Notes: generated from the letters alone by a model not told the origin. A stretch of 64,000 nt of DNA from Nostoc sp. LEGE 06077 (GCF_015207705.1 NZ_JADEWI010000020.1:34652-98651), one strand, 5' to 3'; shown: positions 8,909-19,478, numbered from the stretch's first letter. Program-made: numbers and translations.

Positions 8909-9451
8909 ATGGTAATTATCATTTGCCCTGGCATCCATGAAGCAGAACTAACTGAAAGCTTTATCTCAGGATGGTTAAGCCAAACTACATTCAAAACAAT
9001 GGTTTTTCCCGGACAAGGGGTTTTAGCGTTATCAGCGCCGCACATTTTGCAGTTTTTGGGCGATCGCTTACAACATCAACGTAACTCCCCTATTGTATTT
9101 ATTAGCTTCAGTGCGGGAGTAGTGGGAGCGATCGCCGCCGCCTGGAACTGGCAAATCTTGGGAGGACAAGTCAAAGCGTTTATTGCTATAGATGGATGGG
9201 GTGTACCTTTATGGGGTAGTTTTCCTATTCATCGCCTGAGCCACGATTATTTTACACATTGGAGTTCCTTATTACTGAGTAGTGGGCATAATAACTTTTA
9301 CGCAGAACCAGCCGTTGACCATCTATCCCTGTGGCGATCGCCTCAAACTGTTCAAGGTTGGTGGGTAAACTCTGATTGTGAGGATTTCCCCCACCAAATG
9401 CCCTTGACTGCTGCCGAGTTTTTACATCTGTTGGTAAAACGCTATGAATAA
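8909..9451 (+). CDS. Alpha/beta-hydrolase-like hypothetical protein
   Basis: A 180-residue soluble protein starting MVIIICPGIHE, a first strand ending in an oxyanion-type PGIHE turn. A degenerate nucleophile elbow (FISFSAG, about 83-89) sits before a glycine/alanine helix (VVGAIAAAW), as in alpha/beta hydrolases. A histidine-rich stretch follows, and the C-terminal third contains Trp-rich segments. It is shorter than typical hydrolases, and the elbow is S-x-S-x-G rather than G-x-S-x-G, so enzymatic activity is uncertain. It resembles short conserved cyanobacterial proteins of unknown role. It precedes the MFS gene by 200 bases but is probably not co-transcribed with it. Confidence 0.65.
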   Translation: MVIIICPGIHEAELTESFISGWLSQTTFKTMVFPGQGVLALSAPHILQFLGDRLQHQRNSPIVFISFSAGVVGAIAAAWNWQILGGQVKAFIAIDGWGVPLWGSFPIHRLSHDYFTHWSSLLLSSGHNNFYAEPAVDHLSLWRSPQTVQGWWVNSDCEDFPHQMPLTAAEFLHLLVKRYE

Positions 9452-9567
9452 AAATAGTCCGGAAAACAGCGTAGGCCAACAGGAGTGAGAAATAGAAGCA
9501 ACAAGAGAATTTTGGATTTTGGATTGTTTCATCCAGAATCGAAGTACCAGAAAGCTAAAACATACTA

Positions 9568-9600
9568 CCCTTCGGGAAGCCGCGCAAAGCGCGTCTACAC
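9568..9600. repeat. Dispersed hairpin repeat
   Basis: A stretch with two adjacent hairpins, CTTCGGGAAG and GCGCAAAGCGC, ending GTCTACAC. This sequence is familiar as a frequent intergenic repeat of Nostoc-type genomes. It lies between the hydrolase-like and MFS genes. Confidence 0.5.
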
Positions 9601-9653
9601 ACTTCATACTTTTTCCTGCCCCATCTACCCTAGTCGTTATCACTAAGTAACCG

Positions 9654-10916
9654 ATGTTTCCTACCGAACCTGCTGCTGTAAATAATGGGTTTAGCGCACT
9701 GCTAAAAAATCGTGGTTTCATGCTCCTGTGGATTGGGCAACTCATTTCCCAGTTGGCAGATAAAGTCTTCTTTGTTTTGATGATCGCCTTGCTGGAATTT
9801 TATCCAGCCCCACCAGGATTAGCCGAAAACTCTATGTACTCAACTTTGATGGTGGCATTTACCATCCCCGCCATTTTATTTGGTTCTGCGGGGGGTGTAT
9901 TTGTTGATCGGTTGCCCAAAAAGCTAATTATGGTAGGCTCTGATATTGTCCGTGGGCTATTAACACTATGTTTGCCCTTTTTGCCAAGGGAATTTTTCAT
10001 TTTGTTATTGCTCACCTTTGCCATCTCCACAGTTACGCAGTTTTTTGCCCCCGCAGAACAAGCTGCAATTCCCCTATTAGTGCGCCGAGAAAATTTAATG
10101 GCAGCCAATGCCTTGTTTAGCAGCACGATGATGGGAGCTTTAATTGTCGGTTTTGCTATTGGAGAGCCAATATTAAGCTGGGCGAAAAGCTTAATGGGAG
10201 AAGAGTACGGTCAAGAGATTATCGTTGGTGGACTATATATTTTATCGGGTGCGATCATGCAACCGATCAAGTTTAAAGAACACAAACCTCATCAAGAACA
10301 TCAAGCTTCTGTCAATCCTTGGGCTGAATTCACAGAAAGTATCCGCTACCTCAAGAAAAACCGCTTAGTCTTAAATGCTATGTTGCAACTCACTACTTTA
10401 TATTGTGTGTTCGCAGCTTTAACCGTGCTAACAATTCGATTAGCAGAAGACTTTGGCTTAAAAGAAAAACAATTTGGCTTTTTCTTAGCAGCAGCCGGGG
10501 TAGGTATGGTGATGGGCGCGGGGATTTTAGGTCACTGGGGTGATAAATTGCACCATAAACCCCTACCTTTAATTGGGTTTTTAGTTATGGCGATAGTTTT
10601 GGGCGTATTCACATTTACCCATAATTTAATGCTGGCACTGGGACTTTGTGCATTTTTAGGTATAGGTGCTTCCTTGATTGGCGTACCTATGCAGACTTTG
10701 ATTCAGCAGCAAACACCACCAACCATGCACGGTAAAGTATTTGGTTTTCAAAACCATGCCGTCAATATTGCTTTATCAGCACCTTTAGCCATTACTGGCC
10801 CCTTAACAGATGTGCTGGGCTTGCGCGTTGTTCTAGTTACAATGAGTGTTGTCGTGGCGGCTGTTGGTGTTTGGGCATGGCAAAATACCCGTAGAGTTTT
10901 ACAAGACGTTATTTAA
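9654..10916 (+). CDS. MFS transporter
   Basis: A 420-residue integral membrane protein with about 11-12 hydrophobic segments. The loop after helix 2 reads GGVFVDRLPKKLIM, the typical MFS GxxxDRxxRR-type signature, and WGDKLHHKPL is its echo in the second half. The N-terminal half (FMLLWIGQLISQLADKVFF) resembles the family that includes lysophospholipid and siderophore exporters and related permeases. The substrate cannot be read from sequence. The gene is monocistronic by spacing, with about 250 bases before ilvB. The start MFPTEPAAVN is the first ATG in frame after the upstream repeat. Confidence 0.85.
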   Translation: MFPTEPAAVNNGFSALLKNRGFMLLWIGQLISQLADKVFFVLMIALLEFYPAPPGLAENSMYSTLMVAFTIPAILFGSAGGVFVDRLPKKLIMVGSDIVRGLLTLCLPFLPREFFILLLLTFAISTVTQFFAPAEQAAIPLLVRRENLMAANALFSSTMMGALIVGFAIGEPILSWAKSLMGEEYGQEIIVGGLYILSGAIMQPIKFKEHKPHQEHQASVNPWAEFTESIRYLKKNRLVLNAMLQLTTLYCVFAALTVLTIRLAEDFGLKEKQFGFFLAAAGVGMVMGAGILGHWGDKLHHKPLPLIGFLVMAIVLGVFTFTHNLMLALGLCAFLGIGASLIGVPMQTLIQQQTPPTMHGKVFGFQNHAVNIALSAPLAITGPLTDVLGLRVVLVTMSVVVAAVGVWAWQNTRRVLQDVI

Positions 10917-11165
10917 TTAGCTTTCTCACATTGCTGTATTGTCTATGATTGAAGATAATTAGCTTGATGTGCAGAATATAAGCAGAGCGACTTCCTAGTT
11001 CCTAAACTTTTAGGATAGCTATCGCAAACAGATTTATTTGTTTGTAACTTCTATCTTCTGATTGATATTTAAAAATCAATAAGCATTTAACCTAACTTTT
11101 CTATTAAAATGAAATCTTAAATACAGAATAGAAGCGTCAACTTAGCTATTATCTGAGGTTCGACC

Positions 11166-13061
11166 GTGACCTTGAGCTTGCCTTCCCCGATTAGTCCTGC
11201 AAAAACCGAGAATCAAAACCAGTCTGCTGCTCAACCGTCAGTTGTGACACCCCAACGGGCAACTGGTGGTTTCGCGTTACTCGATAGTCTTCTACGCCAC
11301 GGCGTTGAGTATATTTTTGGTTATCCCGGTGGAGCAATCCTACCGATTTACGATGATTTATACAAAGTGGAATCCACTGGTGCGCTGAAGCACATCCTAG
11401 TGCGGCATGAACAAGGCGCAGCCCACGCCGCAGATGGCTATGCCCGTGCCACTGGGAAGGTAGGAATTTGTTTTGGTACTTCTGGCCCTGGCGCAACAAA
11501 CTTGGTGACAGGCATCGCTACAGCTTATATGGATTCGATTCCAATGGTTGTGGTAACAGGACAAGTCCCCCGCAAAATGATCGGTACAGATGCGTTTCAA
11601 GAAACCGATATTTACGGTATTACTTTACCCATAGTCAAGCACTCTTATGTAGTGCGTGATCCCAAAGACATGGCGCGAATTGTGGCTGAAGCATTCCACA
11701 TCGCCAGCACGGGACGGCCAGGGCCAGTTTTAATAGATGTCCCCAAAGATGTGGCCTTTGAAGAATTTGATTATATACCGATAGAACCAGGGACAGTTAA
11801 ATTACCGGGATATCGCCCCACAGTTAAGGGAAATCCTCGCCAAGTCAATGCGGCAATTAAGTTAATTAAAGAAAGCCGCCGCCCATTGCTGTATGTTGGT
11901 GGTGGGGCGATCGCGGCTAATGCCCATGAAGAAGTTCTTCAATTGGCTGAATTATTTAATATTCCTGTCACCACCACATTGATGGGGATTGGGGCATTTG
12001 ATGAACACCATCCTCTATCTTTAGGGATGCTAGGAATGCACGGTACAGCCTACGCTAACTTTGCCGTGAGTGATTGTGATTTACTCATCTGTGTTGGCGC
12101 AAGATTTGATGATCGCGTAACGGGTAAATTAGATGAATTTGCTTCCCGCGCCAAAGTTATCCACATTGATATTGACCCGGCGGAAGTAGGTAAAAACCGC
12201 ATTCCTGAAGTGCCTATTGTTGGCGATGTCCGCAACGTCTTAGTTGATTTGTTACGCCGCTGTAAGCAATCAGGTGCCAAACCTACACCCAATCAAAACC
12301 AAGAATGGCTGAATTTAATTAACCGTTGGCGGGAAGAATATCCGTTAGTTGTGCCGCAACACCCCGACAGCATCTCACCCCAAGAAGCCATTGTTGAAGT
12401 TAGTCGCCAAGCACCCCACGCCTTCTACACTACAGATGTCGGTCAGCATCAAATGTGGGCGGCGCAATTCCTCAAGAACGGGCCACGGCGGTGGATTTCC
12501 AGTGCTGGCTTAGGAACGATGGGTTTTGGCTTACCGGCGGCGATTGGTGCCAAAGTTGCCTTCCCCAATGATGAAGTAATCTGTATCAGCGGCGATGCCA
12601 GTTTCCAAATGTGTTTACAAGAATTGGGAACAGCAGCACAGTATAGCATTAATGTCAAGATTGTAATTGTCAACAACGGCTGGCAGGGAATGGTACGTCA
12701 GTGGCAACAAGCTTTCCACGGCGAACGTTACTCTTGCTCAAATATGGAAGTTGGGATGCCAGATATTGAGTTGTTGGCTAAGGCATACGGTATCAAAGGT
12801 ATTGTCGTTAAGGAACGGGCGCAATTAAAAGATGCGATCGCTGAAATGTTAGCGCATAATGGCCCAGTCATCTTGAATGTTCACGTCACCAGAGACGAAA
12901 ACTGCTATCCAATGGTAGCCCCTGGTAAGAGCAACGCTCAAATGGTGGGTTTACCCAAGCAACCACCTAAAAGTTCCTTAGAACCAGTTTGTTGTAGTCA
13001 TTGCGGTAGCATGAATGCGCCGAACCATAATTTCTGCGCTGAGTGTGGAACGAAGTTGTAA
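11166..13061 (+). CDS. ilvB: Acetolactate synthase large subunit with C-terminal zinc ribbon
   Basis: A 631-residue ThDP enzyme catalysing the first common step of branched-chain amino acid synthesis, pyruvate to acetolactate. The ThDP-activating glutamate is E82 ([15 protein letters not shown]), and the metal/ThDP motif GDASFQM...NNGWQG lies at about 478-507. Domain order is the usual PYR, central FAD/transhydrogenase-like and PP domains. The last ~25 residues add C610-x2-C613-x10-C624-x2-C627, a zinc-ribbon pattern not present in the bacterial enzymes I know best. Translation begins at GTG 11166, preceded by GAGGT. The regulatory subunit ilvN is not adjacent. The enzymatic assignment is secure; the role of the zinc ribbon is unknown. 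Confidence 0.95.
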   Translation: MTLSLPSPISPAKTENQNQSAAQPSVVTPQRATGGFALLDSLLRHGVEYIFGYPGGAILPIYDDLYKVESTGALKHILVRHEQGAAHAADGYARATGKVGICFGTSGPGATNLVTGIATAYMDSIPMVVVTGQVPRKMIGTDAFQETDIYGITLPIVKHSYVVRDPKDMARIVAEAFHIASTGRPGPVLIDVPKDVAFEEFDYIPIEPGTVKLPGYRPTVKGNPRQVNAAIKLIKESRRPLLYVGGGAIAANAHEEVLQLAELFNIPVTTTLMGIGAFDEHHPLSLGMLGMHGTAYANFAVSDCDLLICVGARFDDRVTGKLDEFASRAKVIHIDIDPAEVGKNRIPEVPIVGDVRNVLVDLLRRCKQSGAKPTPNQNQEWLNLINRWREEYPLVVPQHPDSISPQEAIVEVSRQAPHAFYTTDVGQHQMWAAQFLKNGPRRWISSAGLGTMGFGLPAAIGAKVAFPNDEVICISGDASFQMCLQELGTAAQYSINVKIVIVNNGWQGMVRQWQQAFHGERYSCSNMEVGMPDIELLAKAYGIKGIVVKERAQLKDAIAEMLAHNGPVILNVHVTRDENCYPMVAPGKSNAQMVGLPKQPPKSSLEPVCCSHCGSMNAPNHNFCAECGTKL

Positions 13062-13190
13062 GTTAAACAACTAACTTTGGGTGTAAGGGTATAGGGGTAT
13101 AGGGGTGTACGGTAGACATGAGGCAGAAAGATAATTAAAGGGGACTCTGACCCTCTAATTGAAGACCAAAGTTACTTCTTTCCCTTACAC

Positions 13191-13399
13191 CCCTACCGTG
13201 TACACACAAGTCAAAAATTTTCGTGTTCAACCACATCCCGCCTAGAATTAAAGTTCCAGGCTCATAGCAAAAGTCCATAAAGCTTGGACTGGAAGACATT
13301 TTTGCTTGAGTCATCTGAAGATGACTTGCGCTATGAGACTCGGAATTCATTCCGAGGCGGGACAGATGCACTCAACGAACATTTATTTGTGTGTACACC
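13191..13399. repeat. Structured 209-bp dispersed element, copy A
   Basis: This element is closely related to the one at 21471-21680. Its ends are inverted: the left end carries GTGTACACACAA, and the right end TTGTGTGTACAC is its complement. Internal pairings are CCCGCCT (13237-13243) with AGGCGGG (13355-13361), CTCATAGC (13261-13268) with GCTATGAG (13330-13337), and hairpins at 13241-13260, 13273-13290, 13309-13326 (loop GA) and 13341-13354 (loop TC). A second right-end sequence follows at about 13426-13440. It has no transposase and no target duplication that I could define. It may be a MITE-like element or a structured RNA. Confidence 0.8.
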
Positions 13400-13465
13400 A
13401 TAGCTTTCCAAGGGGGGTAATTTGACTTGTGTGTACACCGTAGCCTCACCCCCTTACACCCAGTC

Positions 13466-14500
13466 TTAATAAGGATCTGAATTAAATCTGCCTCCTTTGA
13501 CGCTTCTAAAGTAATAACCTCGATTTGGTGGGTTTCTTAGGTCGAATGTTTCACCGCTGGGAACCCGCCAAATTTTATAGTCATGGTAAGTTAGCGGGGT
13601 TCGGGGTTTACAGACCTCTGGCGGGTGATCTCCTAAAACAAAATAGGCTGCATTTCTCCCCATCACTTTTACGAGGCCATATTTATCGACGACAACTGAG
13701 GTTTCCTCACTAATAGCTATGCCTAAAACACGTTTGGCTTTGCCATCTTGAATTTGTCGTGCAATAAAAGCCATAATTCGACCCATCCGTTTACGGCTAT
13801 CAAAGTGGGTATCGATGATGGTTCCGCGCAAATGACCCCATTGAAAAAAATCGTATGTAAAGGTGATATTCCGATAGGGATCTTCGAGGATTTCTCTAGT
13901 TTCGATGCTGTCTTCACAAGCACAAGAATCGTAAATATACTCACTGTGAATCATGGCACCGGCACTAGTTCCACCAATGGCCCCGCCTCTAGTGTAGACT
14001 TCTCGGACGGCATTTTCTAGTTTGGTGTTTTTCCAACTGCGGATGTATTGGCATTGGTCGCCACCAGCAAAGAAAACTACGCCAGCTTTGCGGACTTTTT
14101 CGACAATATCGTCTCGGTTGGCATCTTGGCGGTTGCTAATAATGAGAGTTCTGACAGAATTCACACCTCTCATACCATAAATTAGGTGATTATAATCATC
14201 ACCACCATAAGCGCGAAGAACTACCACATTAACTTTCGTAGCGTTGCTAGTTCCCCCGCGAACTTGGTCGATCATCCATTGAATGGCCTTCTCGACATCA
14301 GGGCCACCGCCGCCTAAGTTCAGTACTGGGCCAGCTAATCGGGGAAGATGGGAAACGGGCGAAACAACGTCTACAGTGTTGTCAATGAAGTGGCGTTTCA
14401 GGTATGCTGTAAGACGGGTTATTAAACTGGCACCCATCCTTAACAACACAGTTCCCAAATTCTTCCAGAACTTTGCTATATCTGGGAATGCCTTCGTCAT
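13466..14500 (-). CDS. Cyanophycinase-like serine peptidase (family S51)
   Basis: A 344-residue protein with S51 peptidase motifs: VVFFAGGDQ, the nucleophile S179 in GGTSAGAM, and DTHFDSRKRMGR, matching the DQHF..R.R.GRL motif of cyanophycinases. Cyanophycinase hydrolyses the Asp-Arg storage polymer cyanophycin to dipeptides in the cytoplasm. This protein has a long N-terminal region (about 60 residues) and a divergent third motif, so it may be a paralogue with another peptide substrate. No cyanophycin synthetase gene is adjacent. ATG 14500 gives a full-length product with no signal sequence. The family is secure, the substrate less so. Confidence 0.82.
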   Translation of the reverse strand: MTKAFPDIAKFWKNLGTVLLRMGASLITRLTAYLKRHFIDNTVDVVSPVSHLPRLAGPVLNLGGGGPDVEKAIQWMIDQVRGGTSNATKVNVVVLRAYGGDDYNHLIYGMRGVNSVRTLIISNRQDANRDDIVEKVRKAGVVFFAGGDQCQYIRSWKNTKLENAVREVYTRGGAIGGTSAGAMIHSEYIYDSCACEDSIETREILEDPYRNITFTYDFFQWGHLRGTIIDTHFDSRKRMGRIMAFIARQIQDGKAKRVLGIAISEETSVVVDKYGLVKVMGRNAAYFVLGDHPPEVCKPRTPLTYHDYKIWRVPSGETFDLRNPPNRGYYFRSVKGGRFNSDPY

Positions 14501-14664
14501 ACTAAGTTTTTAGAGCAAACTGCATTTACTGTTTACTCTCGCATCAGAAGGCTTGATATTCCCAGCGTACAGGGCTTGTAATGTTTTTTAACGCAGAATT
14601 ATCCAGAGTAATCATTTATTCTCTGCACCTCTGGGCAGTATCCTCAGTTTTACTTGGTGTTTGA

Positions 14665-15852
14665 TTACCAGATAACTTGCGATCGCTCCTGCACAACTCG
14701 CTGATAAACTGATTCTGTTAGCTGGGCTAATTTCGACCAGCTAAAGCGCCGTTCTAAATCTTTATAAGCGTTATCTACCAGCCATTGCCGATATCCGGGG
14801 TTTTTCAAAACCTCTAAAATTCCCCATGCTAAAGAATCAGGATTATTGACTAAGGTAACGATACCAGTTTTGGTATGTTGGACAACTTCAGGAAAACCTC
14901 CCGTATCGGAAACTACTACCGGAACACGAGACGCAAAACTTTCTAAAGCCACAATACCAAAGGGTTCGTAAAAACTAGGGAATACAGCACAGTCGGCAAT
15001 AGTTTGAAATTTATCTAAGTATTCATCAGATAAGAAACCCGTAAAATAGCATTTATCCCAAATCCCTAAATCTGCGGCTTGTTGTTTGAGATGATCAGTA
15101 TTACCGCCACCAATAATCACAAATTTAACGTAACCACCCATTTCTGCTAGGACTTTAGGTGCAGCATTTAATAATACTGGTACACCCTTTTCATGAGTCA
15201 TCCGGCCGACATAGTAAACAATTTTTTCACCATCTTCGGCAAATTGACGGCGAAAATCTTGAGCATGGAAATCTTGATGATGCTGTTTTTTTTCGGGACG
15301 AATACCGTTATAAATGACATCGACTTTATTCCAAGGGCTGCGGAGGGCGCGTTCCACTTCTCGGCGCATATAGTCAGTACAAACGATAATTCGCCAAGCA
15401 TCAAAAGCGAGTAAATTTTCTTTGCCGTGAATGTAATTTTGGATATCGTTATGAATACCGTTGTAGCGTCCGTATTCTGTAGCGTGGATGGTTGCTATTA
15501 GAGGAATTTTAAAAGTATGCTTAAGAGCGATCGCGGCATCTCCAACTAACCAATCATGGGCATGGATTAAATCAAACGGCCCTTCTTCTAAAATTAACTT
15601 CCCACCGTGATGTCCCATGCTTTGGTTGAGGTTGACAACCCAGTGAAAAAAGTCGTTACTATGTCCGACTGGGACTCGATGTACGTTTATCCCTTCAACC
15701 ATCTCATACATCGGCGCTTGACCGAACTCTACGGTAATCAAGTGAACTTCATGTCCTAGCTTGACGAGTTCCGGATACAACTCAGATACGTGTCTAGCAA
15801 TACCCCCAACTATCCTTGGTGGAAATTCCCAACTTAATACAAGTATTTTCAT
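14665..15852 (-). CDS. Glycosyltransferase family 4 protein (glycogen-synthase-like)
   Basis: A 395-residue GT-B fold enzyme. The N-terminal domain starts MKILVLSWEFPPRIVGGIARH, with the glycine-rich acceptor loop of starch/glycogen synthases and GT4 enzymes. The C-terminal domain has YYVGRMTHEKG (donor phosphate contact), VFPSFYEPFGIVALESFA (the E-x7-E motif) and a GG-FPE turn. It is likely to transfer a sugar from a nucleotide diphosphate to a glycan or other acceptor in the cytoplasm; donor and acceptor are unknown. It differs from GlgA in length and in lacking the K-T-G-G start. It is monocistronic, with large gaps on either side. Confidence 0.87.
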   Translation of the reverse strand: MKILVLSWEFPPRIVGGIARHVSELYPELVKLGHEVHLITVEFGQAPMYEMVEGINVHRVPVGHSNDFFHWVVNLNQSMGHHGGKLILEEGPFDLIHAHDWLVGDAAIALKHTFKIPLIATIHATEYGRYNGIHNDIQNYIHGKENLLAFDAWRIIVCTDYMRREVERALRSPWNKVDVIYNGIRPEKKQHHQDFHAQDFRRQFAEDGEKIVYYVGRMTHEKGVPVLLNAAPKVLAEMGGYVKFVIIGGGNTDHLKQQAADLGIWDKCYFTGFLSDEYLDKFQTIADCAVFPSFYEPFGIVALESFASRVPVVVSDTGGFPEVVQHTKTGIVTLVNNPDSLAWGILEVLKNPGYRQWLVDNAYKDLERRFSWSKLAQLTESVYQRVVQERSQVIW

Positions 15853-16262
15853 TTACTAAAGTCTCCAAAGCTTTAAAAATTTCTCAACAACTAGATTTAT
15901 CTAAAAATACAAGGGGATGAAATCAATTGAGTAAGTATGTTTACTAAAGTTCTCTAATTTTTTAATAATTTTAGAGATAGATCACAGGTTATCAAGGTTG
16001 GTTAGATTCGCAAATACCTAATGAAACTTATTAGAGTAATTGATAAATGTCCCTAGGGGATGGAGTATCTTACCCCTCTTTCAAGTTCTATGCTTGTTTT
16101 CCAGCAAGAGTCAAAACCATCAGGAAAGAAATCAACTGTGTCTTGCACTATTTCCCATTCACCCTGATTTACTGAACACCCACAGTACTGTGATAGTCTT
16201 TTTACTGTAGCTTGGTATGAGTTATAGCTAAAGCCACAGATTAAGTAAATTTTAAATCTTGA
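15853..16262. other. Divergent intergenic region, no gene seen
   Basis: A 410-bp AT-rich stretch between the glycosyltransferase and the secreted-protein gene. Only very short frames occur. It presumably contains the two divergent promoters. Confidence 0.5.
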
Positions 16263-16787
16263 GTGCGAAGAGTGATGCCATCTATACTAGTAAACTTCTA
16301 CAGACAAGTACTGCCCGCTGTTGCTATGTCTGTTGTCGGCGTAGTAGCATTTTCCTCAGCTACCTGGACTGCACCTGTTAAAACTCAATTATTGTCTCGA
16401 AAATGTACAACCAGTGGTTATATTGGACGAAGGCAAAGAGATGTATCTATAGGTAGGGAAGTATACACTAGTCAGTTTAATATGATCACTAACTCTGACG
16501 AGAAGCTCAGAGCTAGAGTAGCTTGCGACATTACTAAACCTCAACCTGGAGCTTTTAAAACCCTATATCTGGAGATGGGAATTGATGATGCAGAGAGAGA
16601 ACGAAACACAGTGGTAACTATTTTTTTCAACGGAAAAGAGGTTTTCAATGAAGCTATTACAAAAGGCCCTATTAAGAAACTGTCTTTAGATGTGCGTAAT
16701 GTACGAAGCGCGACTGTTGAAGTCTGGACTTCTGATAGGTTTGGAGTTAATTCTGTTCATTTTGTTAAAGCTGAACTTCTAAAATAA
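16263..16787 (+). CDS. Secreted protein, possibly NPCBM-like carbohydrate-binding fold
   Basis: A 174-residue protein (GTG start at 16263; ATG at 16275 is an alternative) with a hydrophobic leader at about 15-36 ending in SATWTAP, so it is probably exported. The mature part is beta-rich. Its second half (VVTIFFNGKEVFNE..KGPIKKLSLDV and VEVWTSD..VHFVKAELL) has the strand order of NPCBM-type carbohydrate-binding modules, in which a 'ydgk.l' strand is followed by 'k.l.ldv.g..'. This similarity is pattern-based and tentative. Two cysteines could form a disulphide. It stands alone, convergent with lepA. Confidence 0.65.
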   Translation: MRRVMPSILVNFYRQVLPAVAMSVVGVVAFSSATWTAPVKTQLLSRKCTTSGYIGRRQRDVSIGREVYTSQFNMITNSDEKLRARVACDITKPQPGAFKTLYLEMGIDDAERERNTVVTIFFNGKEVFNEAITKGPIKKLSLDVRNVRSATVEVWTSDRFGVNSVHFVKAELLK

Positions 16788-16862
16788 GCTTTAGTATGTT
16801 ATGAGCATAGTTTCACAATCAACACTGAAGCTATTAATTGTATAAATAAATATTTATTTGTA

Positions 16863-16892
16863 TGTAGCGGCAATTCATGAATTGCCGCTACA
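16863..16892. terminator. Perfect 30-bp palindrome between convergent genes
   Basis: TGTAGCGGCAATTCA is followed directly by its exact reverse complement. It lies 76 bases after the secreted-protein stop and 63 bases past the lepA stop, so it could end transcription from both sides. The GC core with TGTAGCG ends is a familiar Nostoc dispersed-repeat type. Confidence 0.65.
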
Positions 16893-16954
16893 TTACTTTG
16901 TTATGGCTAAATCCTACCTTATACAGCAGTTTCCAGTAGGTGAAATTTCCCTCA

Positions 16955-18766
16955 TTAATTTTGATCTAAACGCAACACAGCCATAAAAGCTTCTTGAGGT
17001 ACATCAACTGTACCTACAGCCTTCATTCGCTTTTTACCCTTTGCTTGTTTTTGCAAAAGTTTCTTCTTCCGGCTGATGTCACCACCATAACACTTGGCGA
17101 GTACATCTTTGCGTAAAGCGGGGATATGTTCACTGGCGATAACTTTGCTACCAATGGATGCTTGAATTGGTACTTTAAATTGATGGCGAGGAATCAATTC
17201 TTTGAGCTTCTCAGCCATTGACCGCCCGACGTTATAAGCTTTATCGCGGTGGACAATCATCGCTAAGGAATCAACGGGGTCGCCGTTAATCATGATATCC
17301 AGCTTCACCAGTGGATTTTCGCGGTAGCCGATAAGATGATATTCCATACTGGCATAACCGCGCGATCGCGATTTCATTTGGTCAAAAAAGTCGGTGACAA
17401 CTTCTGCCAAGGGTAACTCATAAGTCAGAGTAGTACGCCCTTGGGTAAGATATTTCATATCCTTGAAGATACCCCGCCGATTTTGTGACAATTCCATTAA
17501 AGTCCCCACGTATGTTTCCGGCGTAATCATCTCTACCTTGACATAAGGCTCTTCGATTTTTTCGCGAGCGTTTGGTTCAGGCAAATGGCTAGGGTTATCA
17601 ATATATAACTCTTCGCCCTTGAGCGTAGTTACACGGTAAACCACAGATGGGGCGGTAATAATTAAATCCAAGTCATATTCGCGTTCTAACCGTTCTTGGA
17701 CAATTTCCATGTGTAGCAAACCCAAGAACCCACACCGGAAGCCAAAACCCATCGCGCTGGAAGTTTCTGGTTCGTAATGCAGCGCCGCATCATTCAGCCT
17801 GAGTTTTTCTAAAGCTTCTCGCAAGTCTTCAAATTGGTCAGCATCGATGGGGAACATCCCGCAAAAAACCATTGGGTTAGCTTCGGTATAACCAGGTAAA
17901 GGTTCTGCGGCTTTGGCATTAGATAAAGTAATCGTATCACCCACCCGCGCATCAGCTACCGCTTTAATCGCGGCGGCGAAATAACCTACCTCGCCGGCGT
18001 GGAGTTCATCAACTTGCTTTTGAGTGGGGGAAAGTACGCCCAACTCGTCGATTTCGTATTCTTTACCAGAGGCCATCAGGTAGACGCGATCGCCTTTTTT
18101 CACCCGACCATCCATTACCCGGAAGTAAACAATTACACCCCGATAGGAATCATAATAGCTATCAAAAATTAATGCCCGTAAGCGTTGATCTACGTTATCG
18201 GGGGCTGGCGGAACGCGTTCAACAATTGTCTCTAAAATTTCCTCAATTCCAATTCCTTCTTTGGCTGAGGCTAAAATTGCCCCGCTGCAATCAAGACCAA
18301 TAATTTCTTCAATTTCACCAATTACCCGTTCTGGTTCTGCGCCTGGGAGGTCAATTTTATTGAGAACTGGAATTATTTCCAAGTTATGTTCTAACGCCAA
18401 GTAGACATTCGCCAAAGTTTGCGCTTCCACACCTTGGGATGCGTCTACAACCAATAATGCTCCTTCACAAGCAGCTAAACTGCGAGACACTTCATAAGAA
18501 AAGTCTACGTGTCCGGGAGTATCAATTAAATTTAATACATACTGCTGACCATCTTTGGCCTTGTAATCCATCCGGGCCGCTTGCAGCTTAATTGTAATGC
18601 CGCGCTCCCGTTCTAAATCCATATTGTCGAGAAATTGTTCCTTCATCTGCCGCACGTCAACAGTGCCAGTAGCTTGCAGTAGGCGATCGGCAAGGGTTGA
18701 TTTCCCGTGATCAATGTGAGCAATAATACAGAAATTGCGAATGCGAACTGCGGGAACGTCAGTCAT
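16955..18766 (-). CDS. lepA: Elongation factor 4 (LepA) GTPase
   Basis: A 603-residue translational GTPase. G1 is [13 protein letters not shown] (about 16-28), the switch II motif is DTPGHVDF, and NKID is the base-specificity motif. The EF4-specific C-terminal domain is present ([25 protein letters not shown], close to the end). EF4 acts on ribosomes, back-translocating or rescuing stalled complexes, and is dispensable in many bacteria. Length and domain set are standard. ATG 18766 starts [21 protein letters not shown], as in cyanobacterial homologues. It is monocistronic. Confidence 0.98.
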   Translation of the reverse strand: MTDVPAVRIRNFCIIAHIDHGKSTLADRLLQATGTVDVRQMKEQFLDNMDLERERGITIKLQAARMDYKAKDGQQYVLNLIDTPGHVDFSYEVSRSLAACEGALLVVDASQGVEAQTLANVYLALEHNLEIIPVLNKIDLPGAEPERVIGEIEEIIGLDCSGAILASAKEGIGIEEILETIVERVPPAPDNVDQRLRALIFDSYYDSYRGVIVYFRVMDGRVKKGDRVYLMASGKEYEIDELGVLSPTQKQVDELHAGEVGYFAAAIKAVADARVGDTITLSNAKAAEPLPGYTEANPMVFCGMFPIDADQFEDLREALEKLRLNDAALHYEPETSSAMGFGFRCGFLGLLHMEIVQERLEREYDLDLIITAPSVVYRVTTLKGEELYIDNPSHLPEPNAREKIEEPYVKVEMITPETYVGTLMELSQNRRGIFKDMKYLTQGRTTLTYELPLAEVVTDFFDQMKSRSRGYASMEYHLIGYRENPLVKLDIMINGDPVDSLAMIVHRDKAYNVGRSMAEKLKELIPRHQFKVPIQASIGSKVIASEHIPALRKDVLAKCYGGDISRKKKLLQKQAKGKKRMKAVGTVDVPQEAFMAVLRLDQN

Positions 18767-19241
18767 ATACTATTCTTGCTGAAGCAGCAACCAAGGTTAT
18801 AAAGAGCGATTTACTTCATGTATTTTAATGCTTTCTTAGCCAAGACGCTGCTATGAAGTGTGAAGTCTGAAATTTCATCCCCCTGCCTCTTAAGTATTTT
18901 GCAAATCTATATAAAGTCTCTATAATTAAGTCTATTTTTCTTTGCAGGTATTGATCTATCAGCAGCGTACAATAAATATATATAAGTACATAGTGTAGAG
19001 ATCGTGGGCAGTTACACCTCGTAAATGCTCGGAGCTACTGATTTACTGACCAAACTTCTAGAGCCTTGAAAGAGTGAGTTCTATGAAAATTGCCACTTAA
19101 AAATCTCAAGCTGTTACTTTTGGTAAGAGTTCGGGGAACTATGTAACTATACCTTGAAGATTTGTCAGTAAACTAACCCGAAACTTGAGTAGAACTACTT
19201 TACAAAGCTTTAGACAAAACAAATTCAGAGTATATAAACCG
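18767..19241. other. Divergent intergenic region, no gene seen
   Basis: A 475-bp gap between lepA and the small RHH-like gene. It contains AT-rich runs such as ATAAATATATATAAG near 18970 that could be promoter elements, and a short motif related to the CTTCATACTT repeat family near 18853. No convincing small gene or RNA was found. Confidence 0.45.
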
Positions 19242-19478
19242 ATGAATATGAAAGAGAGAGCTACCGAAGGGGAGCAAAGACAAGGCGATAAGGTAGAAAT
19301 TGCTGTCCGCCTAGATTCGGAATTATTAGAGCAAATTCAGCATCTCACTAATGACCCTAGCAAAGTCATTGAGGTAGCAATTCGCCAATGGTTACGGGGT
19401 GAGATTCCTAGAGATGATGAACTGACTCGTACTCCTTACCGCACACCTGTGCCTCCTAGAGGTGAATGGAATGATTGA
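19242..19478 (+). CDS. Small protein with ribbon-helix-helix-like core
   Basis: 78 residues from ATG 19242; an in-frame TTG at 19185 would add 19 residues but looks less likely. The core KVEIAVRLDSELLEQIQ is a short strand followed by two helices (LLEQIQHLTNDPSKVIEVAIRQWLRGE), the pattern of ribbon-helix-helix DNA-binding proteins or of CopG-like antitoxins. The tail is proline-rich and charged (TPYRTPVPPRGEWND). No toxin gene follows directly; the next gene is a histidine kinase 158 bases away. A regulatory role is plausible but not shown. Confidence 0.65.
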   Translation: MNMKERATEGEQRQGDKVEIAVRLDSELLEQIQHLTNDPSKVIEVAIRQWLRGEIPRDDELTRTPYRTPVPPRGEWND

